From the NCBI RefSeq assembly GCF_028728065.1, contig NZ_CP117812.1, forward strand, positions 1,488,001-1,552,000: 64,000 bases of DNA, read 5' to 3'. The position numbers were made by a program, and so were the translations under genes. Below, piece after piece: positions 1 to 8,984 of this stretch (positions are counted from its first letter, which is position 1; every line of letters begins with the position of its first letter). This DNA is from Lentisphaera profundi (lineage in GTDB: Bacteria > Verrucomicrobiota > Lentisphaeria > Lentisphaerales > Lentisphaeraceae). Below the pieces are notes generated by a model. That model had not been told where the DNA came from and did not search any database. It saw only the letters and a program-made list of their open reading frames with translations.

Positions 1-577
1 CTAAACCCCAGTCACAGACTACAACCTCACCAAATGTTCCTACCTGTATATTGCTGGGTTTCAGATCTAAGTGGACGACGCCTTGCTCATGAGCGTAGGC
101 AATAGCATCGCATATTTTTTGAAAAACTTCTAAACGCTGAGTTAGGCTGGGCTTCGGAGATTGCTCCATGAAGGTCCGTAAAGTTTCTCCTCTTTGGAGT
201 TCCATTGTAAAGTATGGTACTTCGCCATCGACTCCCATATCGAAAATACTAATAATATTAGGATGCTCTAATAAGGCCGTTAAACGGGCTTCACGAATAA
301 AGGAGTCGTAAAGATCCGTAGGAGCATCTTCATGTAGGCGAGCCATCGCTATATAACGATTACTGCGTAGGTCCAAAACTTTGCCAATACATTTCATTCC
401 ACCCTTGGCTATTAATTCAAATTCACCATAGTGTTCTGTAAGTTCTGACAAAGTGCAGAAAATGGGGGCAATTGTAGTGAGATCATCGACATGATCTTGC
501 TTAGCCAGATCAAGCAATGACCGCATCTGGCCTAGCATGTCTGAACTTAAATCTTCTGAATCAGTCTGAATACTCAT
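1..577 (-). CDS. Ser/Thr protein kinase, N-terminal part (kinase A), cut by window edge
   Basis: The gene starts at 577 and runs leftward out of the window; 192 residues are visible. They cover a short N-terminal tail and the kinase N-lobe and catalytic loop: glycine-loop sequence IAKGGMKCI (about 56-64), beta-3 strand YIAMAR (75-80), alpha-C FIREAR with Glu96, HLDLKPSN (169-176) and DWG (189-191). The usual beta-3 VAxK lysine is absent; Lys62 in the glycine loop occupies the position used by WNK kinases. Catalytic Asp171, Asn176 and metal Asp189 are kept, so an active kinase is likely. HLD replaces HRD, and DWG replaces DFG. The start codon overlaps the end of the sigma-factor gene by 17 bases, indicating translational coupling. 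Its C-terminal part is not seen; by analogy with the four complete paralogues it should have a membrane segment and a TPR/LRR-like part. Confidence 0.9.
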   Translation of the reverse strand, partial: MSIQTDSEDLSSDMLGQMRSLLDLAKQDHVDDLTTIAPIFCTLSELTEHYGEFELIAKGGMKCIGKVLDLRSNRYIAMARLHEDAPTDLYDSFIREARLTALLEHPNIISIFDMGVDGEVPYFTMELQRGETLRTFMEQSPKPSLTQRLEVFQKICDAIAYAHEQGVVHLDLKPSNIQVGTFGEVVVCDWGL

Positions 578-1139
578 GAATCAGCCTTTTAATTTCCTCA
601 ACACAACGACTTTTAACTCGGCTCTTCAAAACTTTCACAGAATCAATTTTTATTTCAGTTTTTTCGCTAATTTGGTGATGAGAGTTGCCTTCTAAGCTCA
701 GCTTAAAAACTTCAATGGCTTGACCTGAAAAAACACTTTCTAGATTTTTCAGGGCCGTTTGGAGAATGAAATTTTCCCATTCCTTTTCGATTATCTCATC
801 AATATGAGGCTCGTCAATTATAATCGGTTCTTCAGCAGTAAATTCTAATTTTTTATTTTTATTTGATCTAAAGTAATTTAATACTTCATTGCGCGCGACA
901 GTTGAAAGCCAACTGCGGAATTTGCCTTTACTATTGTCATATTTGGGAAGTGACTTCCATAAGTGCATAGTAATTCGCTGATAAAGATCATCAATATCAT
1001 TGACGTTAATATTCATCTTACGAAGAAGGAAATAAATAAAGTTTCTATAAAACTCTAAAAATTCTTCCCAGGCTTTAAGGTCATCTCCATCACAGGCTCG
1101 CATTAATAAAGATTGGCGTGTTATGTAATTATCACTCAC
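561..1139 (-). CDS. ECF-type RNA polymerase sigma factor (sigma A), partner of kinase A
   Basis: A 192-residue sigma-70 family protein with only regions 2 and 4. Region 2 spans roughly residues 20-95, including DIDDLYQRITMHLWKSL and the region 2.3/2.4 sequence FRSWLSTVARNEVLNYFR; region 4 (about 130-190) ends in a helix-turn-helix HQISEKTEIKIDSVKVLKSR. It would direct RNA polymerase to its own promoter set. It lies 79 bases after lptB on the same strand and overlaps the downstream kinase gene by 17 bases. No anti-sigma gene is present, so the kinase is the likely controller (inference). It is the most divergent of the five sigma factors here. Confidence 0.9.
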   Translation of the reverse strand: MSDNYITRQSLLMRACDGDDLKAWEEFLEFYRNFIYFLLRKMNINVNDIDDLYQRITMHLWKSLPKYDNSKGKFRSWLSTVARNEVLNYFRSNKNKKLEFTAEEPIIIDEPHIDEIIEKEWENFILQTALKNLESVFSGQAIEVFKLSLEGNSHHQISEKTEIKIDSVKVLKSRVKSRCVEEIKRLIHEYSD

Positions 1140-1218
1140 TATTTACCTTTATTTACAATTGAAATAAGTACTTCAAGCCATCCCTCCAAATAAAAACTAC
1201 CATGAAGGTATAAGCAAA

Positions 1219-1944
1219 TTAAATCTCGAAATCTGAACCTAAATATATCTCGCAAGCTTTTTTATCTGTCACTAAGAATTCACTCGTGCCTTCACATAGA
1301 AGTTCGCCTTTATTCATGATATAACCATAGTCAACGATCGAAAGCATATCGCGAACAGAATGGTCAGTAATGAGAATCGAGATACCACGATCTTTTAAAC
1401 GACGTATGATTTTCTGAACTTCACTTACAGCGATGGGATCAACTCCCGCAAAAGGTTCATCTAGCATCAGAAAACTTGGGTTTGTCACTAAAGCACGAGC
1501 AATCTCTAAACGGCGACGTTCACCACCAGAAAGAGTGACTGCAGCCTGATCGGCAACTTTTTCTAAGCCCAATTCATCAATTAGATTATGCATGCGTTTA
1601 ACGCGCTCAGCCTTATCTAATTTTAGCATTTCAAGAATGGCCATGATATTGTCTTTCACGCTAAGTCGTCTAAAAACAGAAGGTTCTTGAGCGAGGTAGC
1701 CCATGCCCATACGAGCACGTTTATACATCGGGAGCTTAGTTACATTTTCACCATTAAAGAGTACTTTCCCTTCTTCTGGACGTACAAGTCCCACTACCAT
1801 ATAAAAAGAAGTGGTTTTACCTGCACCATTAGGCCCAAGTAAGCCAACAATTTGACCTCTTTCTACATTGAAAGAAACGCCTTTTACAACACGTTTTTTC
1901 TTATATTCTTTGACCAAGCCTTCAGCTTTTATAATGTAATCCAT
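1219..1944 (-). CDS. lptB: LPS export ABC transporter ATP-binding protein LptB
   Basis: A 241-residue ABC ATPase that powers lipopolysaccharide extraction from the inner membrane, working with LptF/LptG (not in the window). Visible motifs: Walker A GPNGAGKT (37-44), Q-loop Gln86 in YLAQEPSVFRRLSV, signature LSGGE (138-142), Walker B LMLDEP with Glu163, and H-loop TDHSVRD (His195). The Q-loop sequence and the H-loop context are typical of LptB rather than of amino-acid importers. It is the last gene of the leftward kdsB-lptC-lptA-lptB operon and begins directly after the lptA stop codon, so function and context agree well. Confidence 0.96.
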   Translation of the reverse strand: MDYIIKAEGLVKEYKKKRVVKGVSFNVERGQIVGLLGPNGAGKTTSFYMVVGLVRPEEGKVLFNGENVTKLPMYKRARMGMGYLAQEPSVFRRLSVKDNIMAILEMLKLDKAERVKRMHNLIDELGLEKVADQAAVTLSGGERRRLEIARALVTNPSFLMLDEPFAGVDPIAVSEVQKIIRRLKDRGISILITDHSVRDMLSIVDYGYIMNKGELLCEGTSEFLVTDKKACEIYLGSDFEI

Positions 1945-2592
1945 TTATTTAGCCTTCTCTAGGCTATTATCACTTTCAATTGTAATAGGTCCCGACTCGA
2001 TGGTTTCACTATCGCGATGAATAACAAAATGATCAGATTTCATTTTCTGTCCATCTTCTGAAATCAAAATGGGATTGCCTGTGAGAGTAATGGTTTGGTC
2101 TTTGAGTAAGTAGACGGCTTTGTCTGAGGTCGCCGTATTAGGTGATTGACGGATTTTTACATTGTCAATAGCGACAATTTTTTCAATTCCACCCTTAGTC
2201 GCTGGTGTTGCTTTTTGTTTCGCAGTCGCCTCGGTCGCTTTTATTGCTTTCGAATAAAAGATATGCATTTCATCACATTCTAAATAAAAATCGCCATCTT
2301 CTACAACGACATTGCGCTTAAAAATAGCTATGCCTTTTTTACTGTTGTAGCTCGAAGATGAGGCTTGAATACGCAAGGGAACTTTTTTCACTTCGGGTTT
2401 TTTAGCGCCTGTCGTATCTTTTTCGCCTTCTTTAGCGCCTGTCGTATCTTTTTCGCCTTCTTTAGATTTAAGTGTTTCTTTGTCACTTAGCGGTTTCTCT
2501 AGCTTTGAATCTTGTTCTACTGACTTTATGGCTTCAGTTTCTTGGGCACTTAATACCATCGCGAACAGTAGAACGATTAAAAATTGTTTCAT
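1945..2592 (-). CDS. lptA: LptA/OstA-like periplasmic LPS-transport protein
   Basis: A 215-residue protein with a signal peptide (about 1-17, MKQFLIVLLFAMVLSAQ), a low-complexity charged stretch (about 25-70) and an OstA-type beta-jellyroll region (about 74-205). It should form the periplasmic bridge for LPS between LptC and the outer membrane. The charged stretch contains the ten-residue unit EGEKDTTGAK twice, encoded by a perfect 30-bp tandem repeat. Its start overlaps the lptC stop by 4 bases, and its stop abuts the lptB start. OstA domains are weakly conserved, so the call leans partly on gene order. Confidence 0.82.
   Translation of the reverse strand: MKQFLIVLLFAMVLSAQETEAIKSVEQDSKLEKPLSDKETLKSKEGEKDTTGAKEGEKDTTGAKKPEVKKVPLRIQASSSSYNSKKGIAIFKRNVVVEDGDFYLECDEMHIFYSKAIKATEATAKQKATPATKGGIEKIVAIDNVKIRQSPNTATSDKAVYLLKDQTITLTGNPILISEDGQKMKSDHFVIHRDSETIESGPITIESDNSLEKAK
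2401..2460. repeat. Perfect 2 x 30-bp tandem repeat inside lptA
   Basis: Bases 2401-2430 and 2431-2460 are identical. The unit is in frame and encodes the ten-residue charged sequence EGEKDTTGAK twice, in the linker between signal peptide and OstA domain. Because 30 is a multiple of three, gain or loss of a unit would change linker length without breaking the reading frame. Confidence 0.97.
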
Positions 2593-3002
2593 TTCTTTGT
2601 CTCTTTCTTTTTCTCTTGTTTACTTACTTTAAAAACAGCTTTGACTTGACTGCGAATTCTTATATTTTGATCATTAACCGCAACATCATAACCCACACCA
2701 TCAATTTTACCTTCATTAAAAGTAATACTTACTTTCTCAGTCGATTTAATTTTTTGTGCGCCTTGATCATATAAGCAACTGGGGCTTTTAATCAAAATTG
2801 GCGTTCCTTTTTTCTGATAGATATTCAAAGTATACTTAGTTAATTTAATATCTTGACCATAAAAGCGTGCTTCATCTGCCAATAGATCCATTTTCTTAAA
2901 TCCTGTTTCGTCAACATCGGAATAACGAGCATTTTTTATCTTTAATTGTGTTTCAGCCTGAACTGAAAACAAAAATAATACCATCAGAAAAATAAACTTC
3001 AT
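2589..3002 (-). CDS. lptC: LptC-like LPS-transport protein
   Basis: A 137-residue protein with an N-terminal hydrophobic signal or anchor (MKFIFLMVLFLFSVQA, 1-16), a beta-rich domain resembling LptC/OstA folds (about 18-125) and a lysine-rich tail. In the Lpt machine, LptC receives LPS from LptBFG and passes it to LptA. The family assignment rests on size, predicted topology and position: it overlaps kdsB upstream and lptA downstream by 4 bases each. It could instead be a second OstA-like protein, because sequence conservation is low in this family. Confidence 0.72.
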   Translation of the reverse strand: MKFIFLMVLFLFSVQAETQLKIKNARYSDVDETGFKKMDLLADEARFYGQDIKLTKYTLNIYQKKGTPILIKSPSCLYDQGAQKIKSTEKVSITFNEGKIDGVGYDVAVNDQNIRIRSQVKAVFKVSKQEKKKETKK

Positions 3003-3736
3003 GAATTTTGTACCTTCAATAATTGTTCAACTTTTGCCACATCCTCGGGAGTATCCACACCGACACTTTCACGATCACTTATGGCTACGAGTATCTTCTC
3101 ACCATGTTCCAAAACACGTAGTTGTTCAAGTGATTCTATTTTTTCTAAGCTGCCTTGTGGCCAAGTAATAAAATCAAAAAGTAGTTTGCGACGGTAAGCA
3201 TAAATCCCCCAATGAAGATAAATACTATCACCTTCTTCTGGCTGATTACGACTAAATGGAATTGCGCAACGAGAAAAATAAAGCGCTTGTTGATGATTAT
3301 CTAAGACTACTTTTACATTATTTGGATTTGTATATTGCTCACTAGAAAAATCTTTTTTTACGGCCACGGTTCCCATATTCACTTCAGGGGACGCCAACAT
3401 ACGATCCACGAGTTCATCTATAACTTCTGTTGGCAATAAGGGCTCATCACCTTGTAGGTTAATAATAAGCTCACAATCAATCCCTTGCACTGCTTCAGCA
3501 ATTCTATCTGTCCCAGTGGGATGATCACTCCTAGTCATGACTACCTCGCCGCCAAATGCTTTGACGCAATCAAATATTTGCTGATTATCGGTCGCAACAA
3601 TGACTTTATCTACTTTAGAAGCAGCCGCTTTTTCATAAGTCCATTGAATCATAGGTCGCCCAGAAATCAGGGCTAGAGGTTTCCCCGGGAAACGTGTACT
3701 TCCATATCTTGCGGGAATTACGGCTACTATTGTCAT
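2999..3736 (-). CDS. kdsB: 3-deoxy-manno-octulosonate cytidylyltransferase KdsB
   Basis: A 245-residue cytoplasmic enzyme that activates Kdo with CTP to CMP-Kdo for the LPS inner core. Visible family features: the N-terminal nucleotide-binding motif IPARYGSTRFPGKPLA (7-22), the DHPTGTDRIAEA stretch (about 87-98), LQGDEPLL (about 113-120) and the Kdo-binding region around HWGIYAYRR. Length fits the family (about 240-255). It is the first gene of the leftward kdsB-lptC-lptA-lptB operon, pairing Kdo activation with LPS export. The 129-base gap to the divergent gene at 3866 should hold both promoters. Confidence 0.96.
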   Translation of the reverse strand: MTIVAVIPARYGSTRFPGKPLALISGRPMIQWTYEKAAASKVDKVIVATDNQQIFDCVKAFGGEVVMTRSDHPTGTDRIAEAVQGIDCELIINLQGDEPLLPTEVIDELVDRMLASPEVNMGTVAVKKDFSSEQYTNPNNVKVVLDNHQQALYFSRCAIPFSRNQPEEGDSIYLHWGIYAYRRKLLFDFITWPQGSLEKIESLEQLRVLEHGEKILVAISDRESVGVDTPEDVAKVEQLLKVQNS

Positions 3737-3865
3737 GTTCTTCCTGGTTTTCTAAGGCAGTTTTTGTATATAAAAGCGTCAATGTATCCTGAATCTCTTA
3801 TTTTTCACTTGTCTTTTAGGCCGATGTGGGCAGATTGTGCTTACTAAACCACCTAGGAAAACTTA

Positions 3866-4390
3866 ATGACTTTGCAAATAACTGCACTACTAATATCTCT
3901 CTGCTTAATTGCTCCCAGCCTTTTACTTTTTTTTGCGAAGAATGAAAAAGTGAAAAATATGCCTCGTGAGCGCATCATCGGTAGCATCTTAACTCTAGCT
4001 TCATTTGCTTGGGCTGGACTACAAGGATACACCTTGCTTAAAGAAGATTTCACCTCTATTGCTCGTATCCTGCCCTATGCTGTCCCTATTGTAGCCATCG
4101 CTAGTTGTGCATTTATGGACTATCTATTTACTCGTGGTCTAGGCTTCGCCCTCTGTTTACTTAGTACACAATACCTCAATCAGCTTTTTGCTGCAGATCC
4201 AAGTGCTCGCCAACTGGCTTCAATCGCAGGATATATTGCGATCATCACAGGCATGTTTTTAGTTGGTCAGCCCTGGATACTCCGTAAAGGCATAGAAATT
4301 TGTCGCGAGCAAGATAAATGGCGTAAAATAATCCCATCCGCATTTATCGCCTCAGCATTAATCATTGTTATCATCCCTTTCTCTTCATGA
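3866..4390 (+). CDS. Small multi-pass membrane protein of unknown function
   Basis: A 174-residue, strongly hydrophobic protein with about five predicted membrane segments (roughly residues 4-23, 38-58, 68-88, 92-110/120-140 and 155-172). I do not recognise a family. The start codon has an AGGA ribosome site 8 bases upstream. Its stop overlaps the rsmG start in an ATGA arrangement, so it is probably translated together with rsmG and sfsA. Function cannot be inferred beyond being an inner-membrane protein. Confidence 0.8.
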   Translation: MTLQITALLISLCLIAPSLLLFFAKNEKVKNMPRERIIGSILTLASFAWAGLQGYTLLKEDFTSIARILPYAVPIVAIASCAFMDYLFTRGLGFALCLLSTQYLNQLFAADPSARQLASIAGYIAIITGMFLVGQPWILRKGIEICREQDKWRKIIPSAFIASALIIVIIPFSS

Positions 4391-5058
4391 TTAACCTTCA
4401 AGAAAGTGATGCTCCGCTAGCAGAGCTCAATATTAAGCTCCCCCAGGGTTTTTCTGAGAAAGCCGAAGAAATCTATCAAGTTGTGACCAAGATTAATGAA
4501 ACTCATAATCTAACCCGTATAACTTCACTTGAAGACTTCAAGATTCGCCATTTGATTGATAGCATTAGCTCCATTGGCTACTACCCCGAATTGGCCACTG
4601 ATGCCATTAAAATCCTCGACCTCGGTTGCGGTGGTGGCTTCCCCTGTATTCCTCTTGCCGCTTATAATCCAAAACTCGATATCACCGGATTGGATTCAGA
4701 AGGCATGAAAGTTAAATGTGTGGCTCAAGCTGCAAAAGAACTTGGTCTAGATAATTTAAAAACTATCCATGCTAGAGGACGAGAACTCGCTATTAAAGAA
4801 GAACACAAAGCGAGTTACGACCTCGTTACGGCTCGAGCGGTGGCCACTGCCGATAAACTCATTAAAGAATGTCGACAATTCCTCAAGCCTAAAGGTCGCA
4901 TTCTACTCTATAAAACTCCTGATGCTATTAAAAAAGAAGATAAGCTCACTCAACGGGAAGCCAAAAAATATAAATTTGATATCGAGCTGAGTCCTATCTT
5001 CACTCTACCTAATGATGCTGGCGAACGTCAGTTCATTGTTTTTCATTCACAAAGATGA
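4387..5058 (+). CDS. rsmG: 16S rRNA (guanine-N7)-methyltransferase RsmG
   Basis: A 223-residue SAM-dependent methyltransferase of the RsmG/GidB family, which methylates G527 of 16S rRNA. Seen: the family's N-terminal HNLTRITSLEDFKIRHLIDS (40-59) and SAM-binding LDLGCGGGFP (77-86), then the RAVA stretch. Length fits the family (about 205-240). It overlaps the preceding membrane-protein gene and the following sfsA gene by 4 bases each, forming a three-gene operon. Confidence 0.95.
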   Translation: MINLQESDAPLAELNIKLPQGFSEKAEEIYQVVTKINETHNLTRITSLEDFKIRHLIDSISSIGYYPELATDAIKILDLGCGGGFPCIPLAAYNPKLDITGLDSEGMKVKCVAQAAKELGLDNLKTIHARGRELAIKEEHKASYDLVTARAVATADKLIKECRQFLKPKGRILLYKTPDAIKKEDKLTQREAKKYKFDIELSPIFTLPNDAGERQFIVFHSQR

Positions 5059-5747
5059 CTTTTGAATCTGACTTAATCCCCGGAAAACTCATTAAACGCT
5101 GGAAACGCTTCCTCTCTGAAATAGAACTGGAAACGGGCGAAATAGTCAGAGCTCACTGTCCCAATTCTGGTCGTATGACTCAATGCATGGAAACGGGTGC
5201 TCCCGTACTTATTAGATTTGTCGATGACCCAAAGCGCAAACTCAAGTATACCTGGGAACTTGTACATACCGGCAGCCACTGGGTGTGCATTAACACCATG
5301 CGGGCTAACCAAGTTATCAAGGAAGCCTTAATCAATAAAGCCCTGCCTGAATTTGCTAAGTACGCAAAGATTCAGCCCGAATATAAAGTCGGAAAATCAC
5401 GGATAGATTTTTTTCTAGAAAATGATGATGAAAAATGCTTTATTGAAGTTAAGTCGGTAAGCTACATCGAGGGTGATCAATGCTGCTTTCCCGATGCCCC
5501 TACAAGCCGTGGACTGAAGCACCTTCATGAACTGATGGAACTTAAAAAAGAAGGTCATCGTGCGGTGATGCTTTTTCTCACCATGTCAGATCAGCCAAAA
5601 TATTTTAAGCCCGCTACACATGTTGACCCCGCATATGCACAGGCTTTAAAGGACGCGGCTCTCGCAGGTGTAGAAATATTAGTCTACACCTGCCATAGCT
5701 CAGCAGAATCAATGACTCTTGCGAGTAAGATCCCCTACTCTCTCTAA
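5055..5747 (+). CDS. sfsA: SfsA family DNA-binding protein/nuclease
   Basis: A 230-residue SfsA-family protein. Visible family signatures: KRWKRFLSEIELETGEIVRA followed by CPNSGRMTQC (N-terminal OB-like region), RIDFFLE (about residues 117-123) and FIEVKSVS with the PD-(D/E)xK-like acidic and lysine residues, then FPDAPTSRGLKHLHEL. First described as sugar fermentation stimulation protein A; the fold suggests nuclease activity, but the true role is unsettled. It is the last gene of the operon. Its stop codon overlaps the stop of the convergent gene at 5744 by bases 5744-5747, leaving no room for a terminator between them. Confidence 0.93.
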   Translation: MTFESDLIPGKLIKRWKRFLSEIELETGEIVRAHCPNSGRMTQCMETGAPVLIRFVDDPKRKLKYTWELVHTGSHWVCINTMRANQVIKEALINKALPEFAKYAKIQPEYKVGKSRIDFFLENDDEKCFIEVKSVSYIEGDQCCFPDAPTSRGLKHLHELMELKKEGHRAVMLFLTMSDQPKYFKPATHVDPAYAQALKDAALAGVEILVYTCHSSAESMTLASKIPYSL

Positions 5748-8700
5748 TTCAAAAAATACTGCTTGATTATGGCCGTATATAAATCGGCGACACGGTAGCC
5801 ATCTTTTTCACATTCAGTAATAATTCTATCCAATTTTGATTCATCTTGAACGCCAGGTTCACGACCAAACATATAGGAAATTAATTTTTTACTAAAAGCT
5901 CTCGCAGTCGCTTTTTCATATTTAACTAAATAATCTTTGAGCTCTACAAGATCATTAATCCTTTGATTATTAATTTTAACTGGATCTTTAACATAATGGT
6001 TATTATCTCCGCCAATTGAGTCAAAACGATCCATAATAATGGCTAAGGAATCCATCTTTTTATGACAACTATTACAAGCAGGATCTTGTGCGTGTACCGC
6101 TAAACGTTCTCGTAGCGTCTTAGCATTTTGGTCTGATACAAATAACTCTACATCAACATTAGGAGGACTTGGCAAAGGGGAGTCAAGTATATTTTCAGAA
6201 ATCCATGCTGCTCGGCGTAAAGGCAAAGGATCAACTCCATTGCCGGTAGAAGTCAGAAAGGCTCCCATGCCTAGAATCCCACCACGGTTCTCATCAGTCA
6301 TTTCTTGTTGTGAAAAATCAAATTCTGAAACAACTGGCGCTACATCTCTGCCTCTAAGTTTAGCCCAACCAACACCATTATAGAAATCGACTAAATCAGG
6401 ATTTAGCATGGCATAATCAGCTTTCACTATTTCTCTAATAGGTCGATTATTTTTAAACAGATTTTCTACAAAGAGTTCCGCTTCGACCCGAAAAGCATCT
6501 TCAAAATTCTTGGCATAATAAGTGCTAAAGCTTTCTTCGTCTGGCAAATTATTTTTGATCTCTCCCAACTTCAACCATTGATATGTAAAAGGCGAAATGA
6601 ATCGACGAAAATTAGGACTCTTGACTAACCACTCACCCAAGAGCTCGGGCTTACGCAGTTTTTTTGCTTGCATGAAGCGTTTTTTAAATTCATTATCAGG
6701 CGCCGTTTTTAAAAGTGCATAAGAGCTAAAACGCATGAAGTCTTCTGTCGTCTTAGGTTTATTATCGACAATGAGAAATTGTGGAGATAAAAAGAACATC
6801 ATTAATGCATTGCGGTAGGCGTCTTCGTATTCAAGTTTATCCACTTGAAAATCTTTAAAGATATATTGATAAATAATGTTATTTTTGATTCCCAATAAGC
6901 TGTGAAGAGTCTTGAATTTATCTCCTACTTGAGAAACACCAATATGCTTCTTTCTTTGTTCTTCATCAAATGATAAGGGGTGAATCTGTACATTGTACGG
7001 TCCCTCAATACGAACCTTTTTGAGACGAAGCATAGGGAAATCATATTTTATCGTACGAAAATATTTTGCTCCCATTTCTTCCCTTGCTTTTAAATCAGCT
7101 TCCTCGCCATATTTAAAATAAGCTAGTTTGCTTGCTAAATTCGACTCATTTGGATAATCAATATCTAAAGTAAAGCCAATGGCTGCACGGCGTTTCAAAG
7201 TGAATTCTATCGCATATTCACCCGCTGAAGAGACTTCCACTGACTCAAGATACTGAGTTGTCGCGTAAGCATCGCCCACACCTGGAGGAGCAATAAAAAA
7301 TTTAATGGGTAAACCATAGGTATCTTCCCCTATGCGTTGCTTCCACTCTTTGAAAGTATCAACCAGGTCCTCACCATATTTTTTCTCTGTGATTTTTGAA
7401 AGATCCATATTCATGGCTTCTCCGTGGAATCGCAAAGTATAAGTCCCTGGGGGTAAACTTTTTTTCAGGATTTCACTGACAACTGCCGTATTTTCATCTG
7501 CTTTAACTTTTCTTGATTGCTTAGCTGTTTGCTTCTTCTCATCTAAATTTTTATAAGTCACTAAATCAATTCGATTTTGCCAATTCCAGCGTAAGTCAAG
7601 GTAGTTCTTACCATTAACTGAGGTGTGCACATTTCGAGTCAAACTAGGTTTCAAATTCAATTTATCTATTTGAGGTTTCAGTCCCACAAAACTTTTCAAA
7701 ACGTCATACATAATATGATAATACTGCGCTAAATAATAAGGGCTCAGAACCTGTCTTTGATGTGTATAAAATATTTTTTCTGAATAGGCTGTATGCAATG
7801 AATCAAATGGATTGTAAGTACCTGTATTGAAATCGAATAAATCGACCATGGTATTTTCTATTTCAAAAGGTGTTAACACACGAGTATTTGCAGTTTCTTT
7901 TAAATTTTCATGCATGAGTTTTATAGAACTCAGCAACAATTCTTTTTCTTCATTTTCTAAAGGTTCCGCATCTTCTTCCGGCGGCATTTCTCCCTTATTA
8001 ATGCTGCGATAGACTTTTGCCCATGCGCGCGTATTGAGTGATTTGGAATTCATCAAAGTTACTAGATTAAATTCACCCTCAATTTCTTTGCCTTTTTCTC
8101 CATGACATGAGATACAATTATCTTTTAAAACTTGATTGAAGCTATAGTGCGTAAGTTCTCCAGTAAAAAGTTCTTCAACTTCTTCTGGTTCTGGTTCCAC
8201 AACTTCTTCTGGCTCCACCTCAACAATAATTTCTTTCTTGACAATTCGTTTTGGTTTTGGTTTTGGTTTTGGTTTTTCTTTCTCTTTCGGTTCTTCCACT
8301 TTATTACGCTCAGCTATATCAGCCTGCTGTTTTTTTACGTAATCTATAATAGGTCTATGGAAATAGGCTAAGGAGCCTACGATAAGTATGAGCGCCACTA
8401 ATGCCTTCGGAAAAGGCTTCTTTTTTTGTACTCTAGGAACCTTTGTAGGAATCTTAAGTTTGGGTTTCTTAGATCCAGAATTCGTTTTTTGTCTTTTGGC
8501 TTGAGTCTTTGTTTTTAAAGATGGTTTTGACTTTGGCTCTACTTGATTTTCTTTATCAGTGTTTGACTGATCATCTTTCAAAGTGATTTTTGGCTCATCT
8601 TTAATAACTTTGGATTTACCTTCCCAAGGCTTTAAATTCTGTGAAGATTTTAATACTTTTAATTGTTCAAGGTCTTCTACTTCAGGAACAAGTTCGACTG

Positions 8701-8983
8701 CTGCGGCCACTTCACTAAGTTCACTTTCGATTTCTTGAAGTTCTTCTGTACTTGCTTCTTGTTGAAATTCAGCATTATTTTTTATAAGCCTTTGTTCAAT
8801 CTCACTAAGCTCATTCAAAACCTCATTCATTAAGTCACTAGCATTTGGCTCTGAAAGTTCACCAGTACTAATTTTTTCTTCGAGAATTTCTAACTCAGCA
8901 AGTTTAACTCTAAGTGCTTCTTTATCTTCTGCACTCATACTCAAGACCATGTCTGTTGCTTCACTACTATTATCTTCGCTCAT
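5744..8983 (-). CDS. DUF1592-type planctomycete cytochrome-like protein with cytoplasmic coiled coil
   Basis: A 1079-residue protein. Order: acidic coiled-coil-like region (about 15-110), basic linker, one membrane segment (about 192-209), a K-P/E-P-rich linker (230-272), a cytochrome-c-like motif CISCH (290-294), then the DUF1587/1592/1588/1585-type regions, with a second CxxCH (CNSCHKKMD, near residue 985) and the terminal SYMFGREPG region. Such proteins are frequent in Planctomycetes and Lentisphaerae, are presumed extracytoplasmic haem proteins, and usually neighbour a DUF1552 gene, as here (1 base away). The long charged cytoplasmic N-terminus in front of the membrane segment is unusual; most relatives I know begin with a signal peptide. 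The substrate is unknown. Confidence 0.88.
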   Translation of the reverse strand: MSEDNSSEATDMVLSMSAEDKEALRVKLAELEILEEKISTGELSEPNASDLMNEVLNELSEIEQRLIKNNAEFQQEASTEELQEIESELSEVAAAVELVPEVEDLEQLKVLKSSQNLKPWEGKSKVIKDEPKITLKDDQSNTDKENQVEPKSKPSLKTKTQAKRQKTNSGSKKPKLKIPTKVPRVQKKKPFPKALVALILIVGSLAYFHRPIIDYVKKQQADIAERNKVEEPKEKEKPKPKPKPKRIVKKEIIVEVEPEEVVEPEPEEVEELFTGELTHYSFNQVLKDNCISCHGEKGKEIEGEFNLVTLMNSKSLNTRAWAKVYRSINKGEMPPEEDAEPLENEEKELLLSSIKLMHENLKETANTRVLTPFEIENTMVDLFDFNTGTYNPFDSLHTAYSEKIFYTHQRQVLSPYYLAQYYHIMYDVLKSFVGLKPQIDKLNLKPSLTRNVHTSVNGKNYLDLRWNWQNRIDLVTYKNLDEKKQTAKQSRKVKADENTAVVSEILKKSLPPGTYTLRFHGEAMNMDLSKITEKKYGEDLVDTFKEWKQRIGEDTYGLPIKFFIAPPGVGDAYATTQYLESVEVSSAGEYAIEFTLKRRAAIGFTLDIDYPNESNLASKLAYFKYGEEADLKAREEMGAKYFRTIKYDFPMLRLKKVRIEGPYNVQIHPLSFDEEQRKKHIGVSQVGDKFKTLHSLLGIKNNIIYQYIFKDFQVDKLEYEDAYRNALMMFFLSPQFLIVDNKPKTTEDFMRFSSYALLKTAPDNEFKKRFMQAKKLRKPELLGEWLVKSPNFRRFISPFTYQWLKLGEIKNNLPDEESFSTYYAKNFEDAFRVEAELFVENLFKNNRPIREIVKADYAMLNPDLVDFYNGVGWAKLRGRDVAPVVSEFDFSQQEMTDENRGGILGMGAFLTSTGNGVDPLPLRRAAWISENILDSPLPSPPNVDVELFVSDQNAKTLRERLAVHAQDPACNSCHKKMDSLAIIMDRFDSIGGDNNHYVKDPVKINNQRINDLVELKDYLVKYEKATARAFSKKLISYMFGREPGVQDESKLDRIITECEKDGYRVADLYTAIIKQYFLN

Positions 8984-8984
8984 C

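Noticed and set aside
2401-2460. CRISPR-like repeat
   Set aside because: It is a direct tandem repeat with no spacers, in frame inside lptA.
8132-8371. Phenylalanine/tryptophan-rich open frame on the + strand
   Set aside because: It is the antisense shadow of the Lys-Pro/Glu-Pro linker of the DUF1592 gene.
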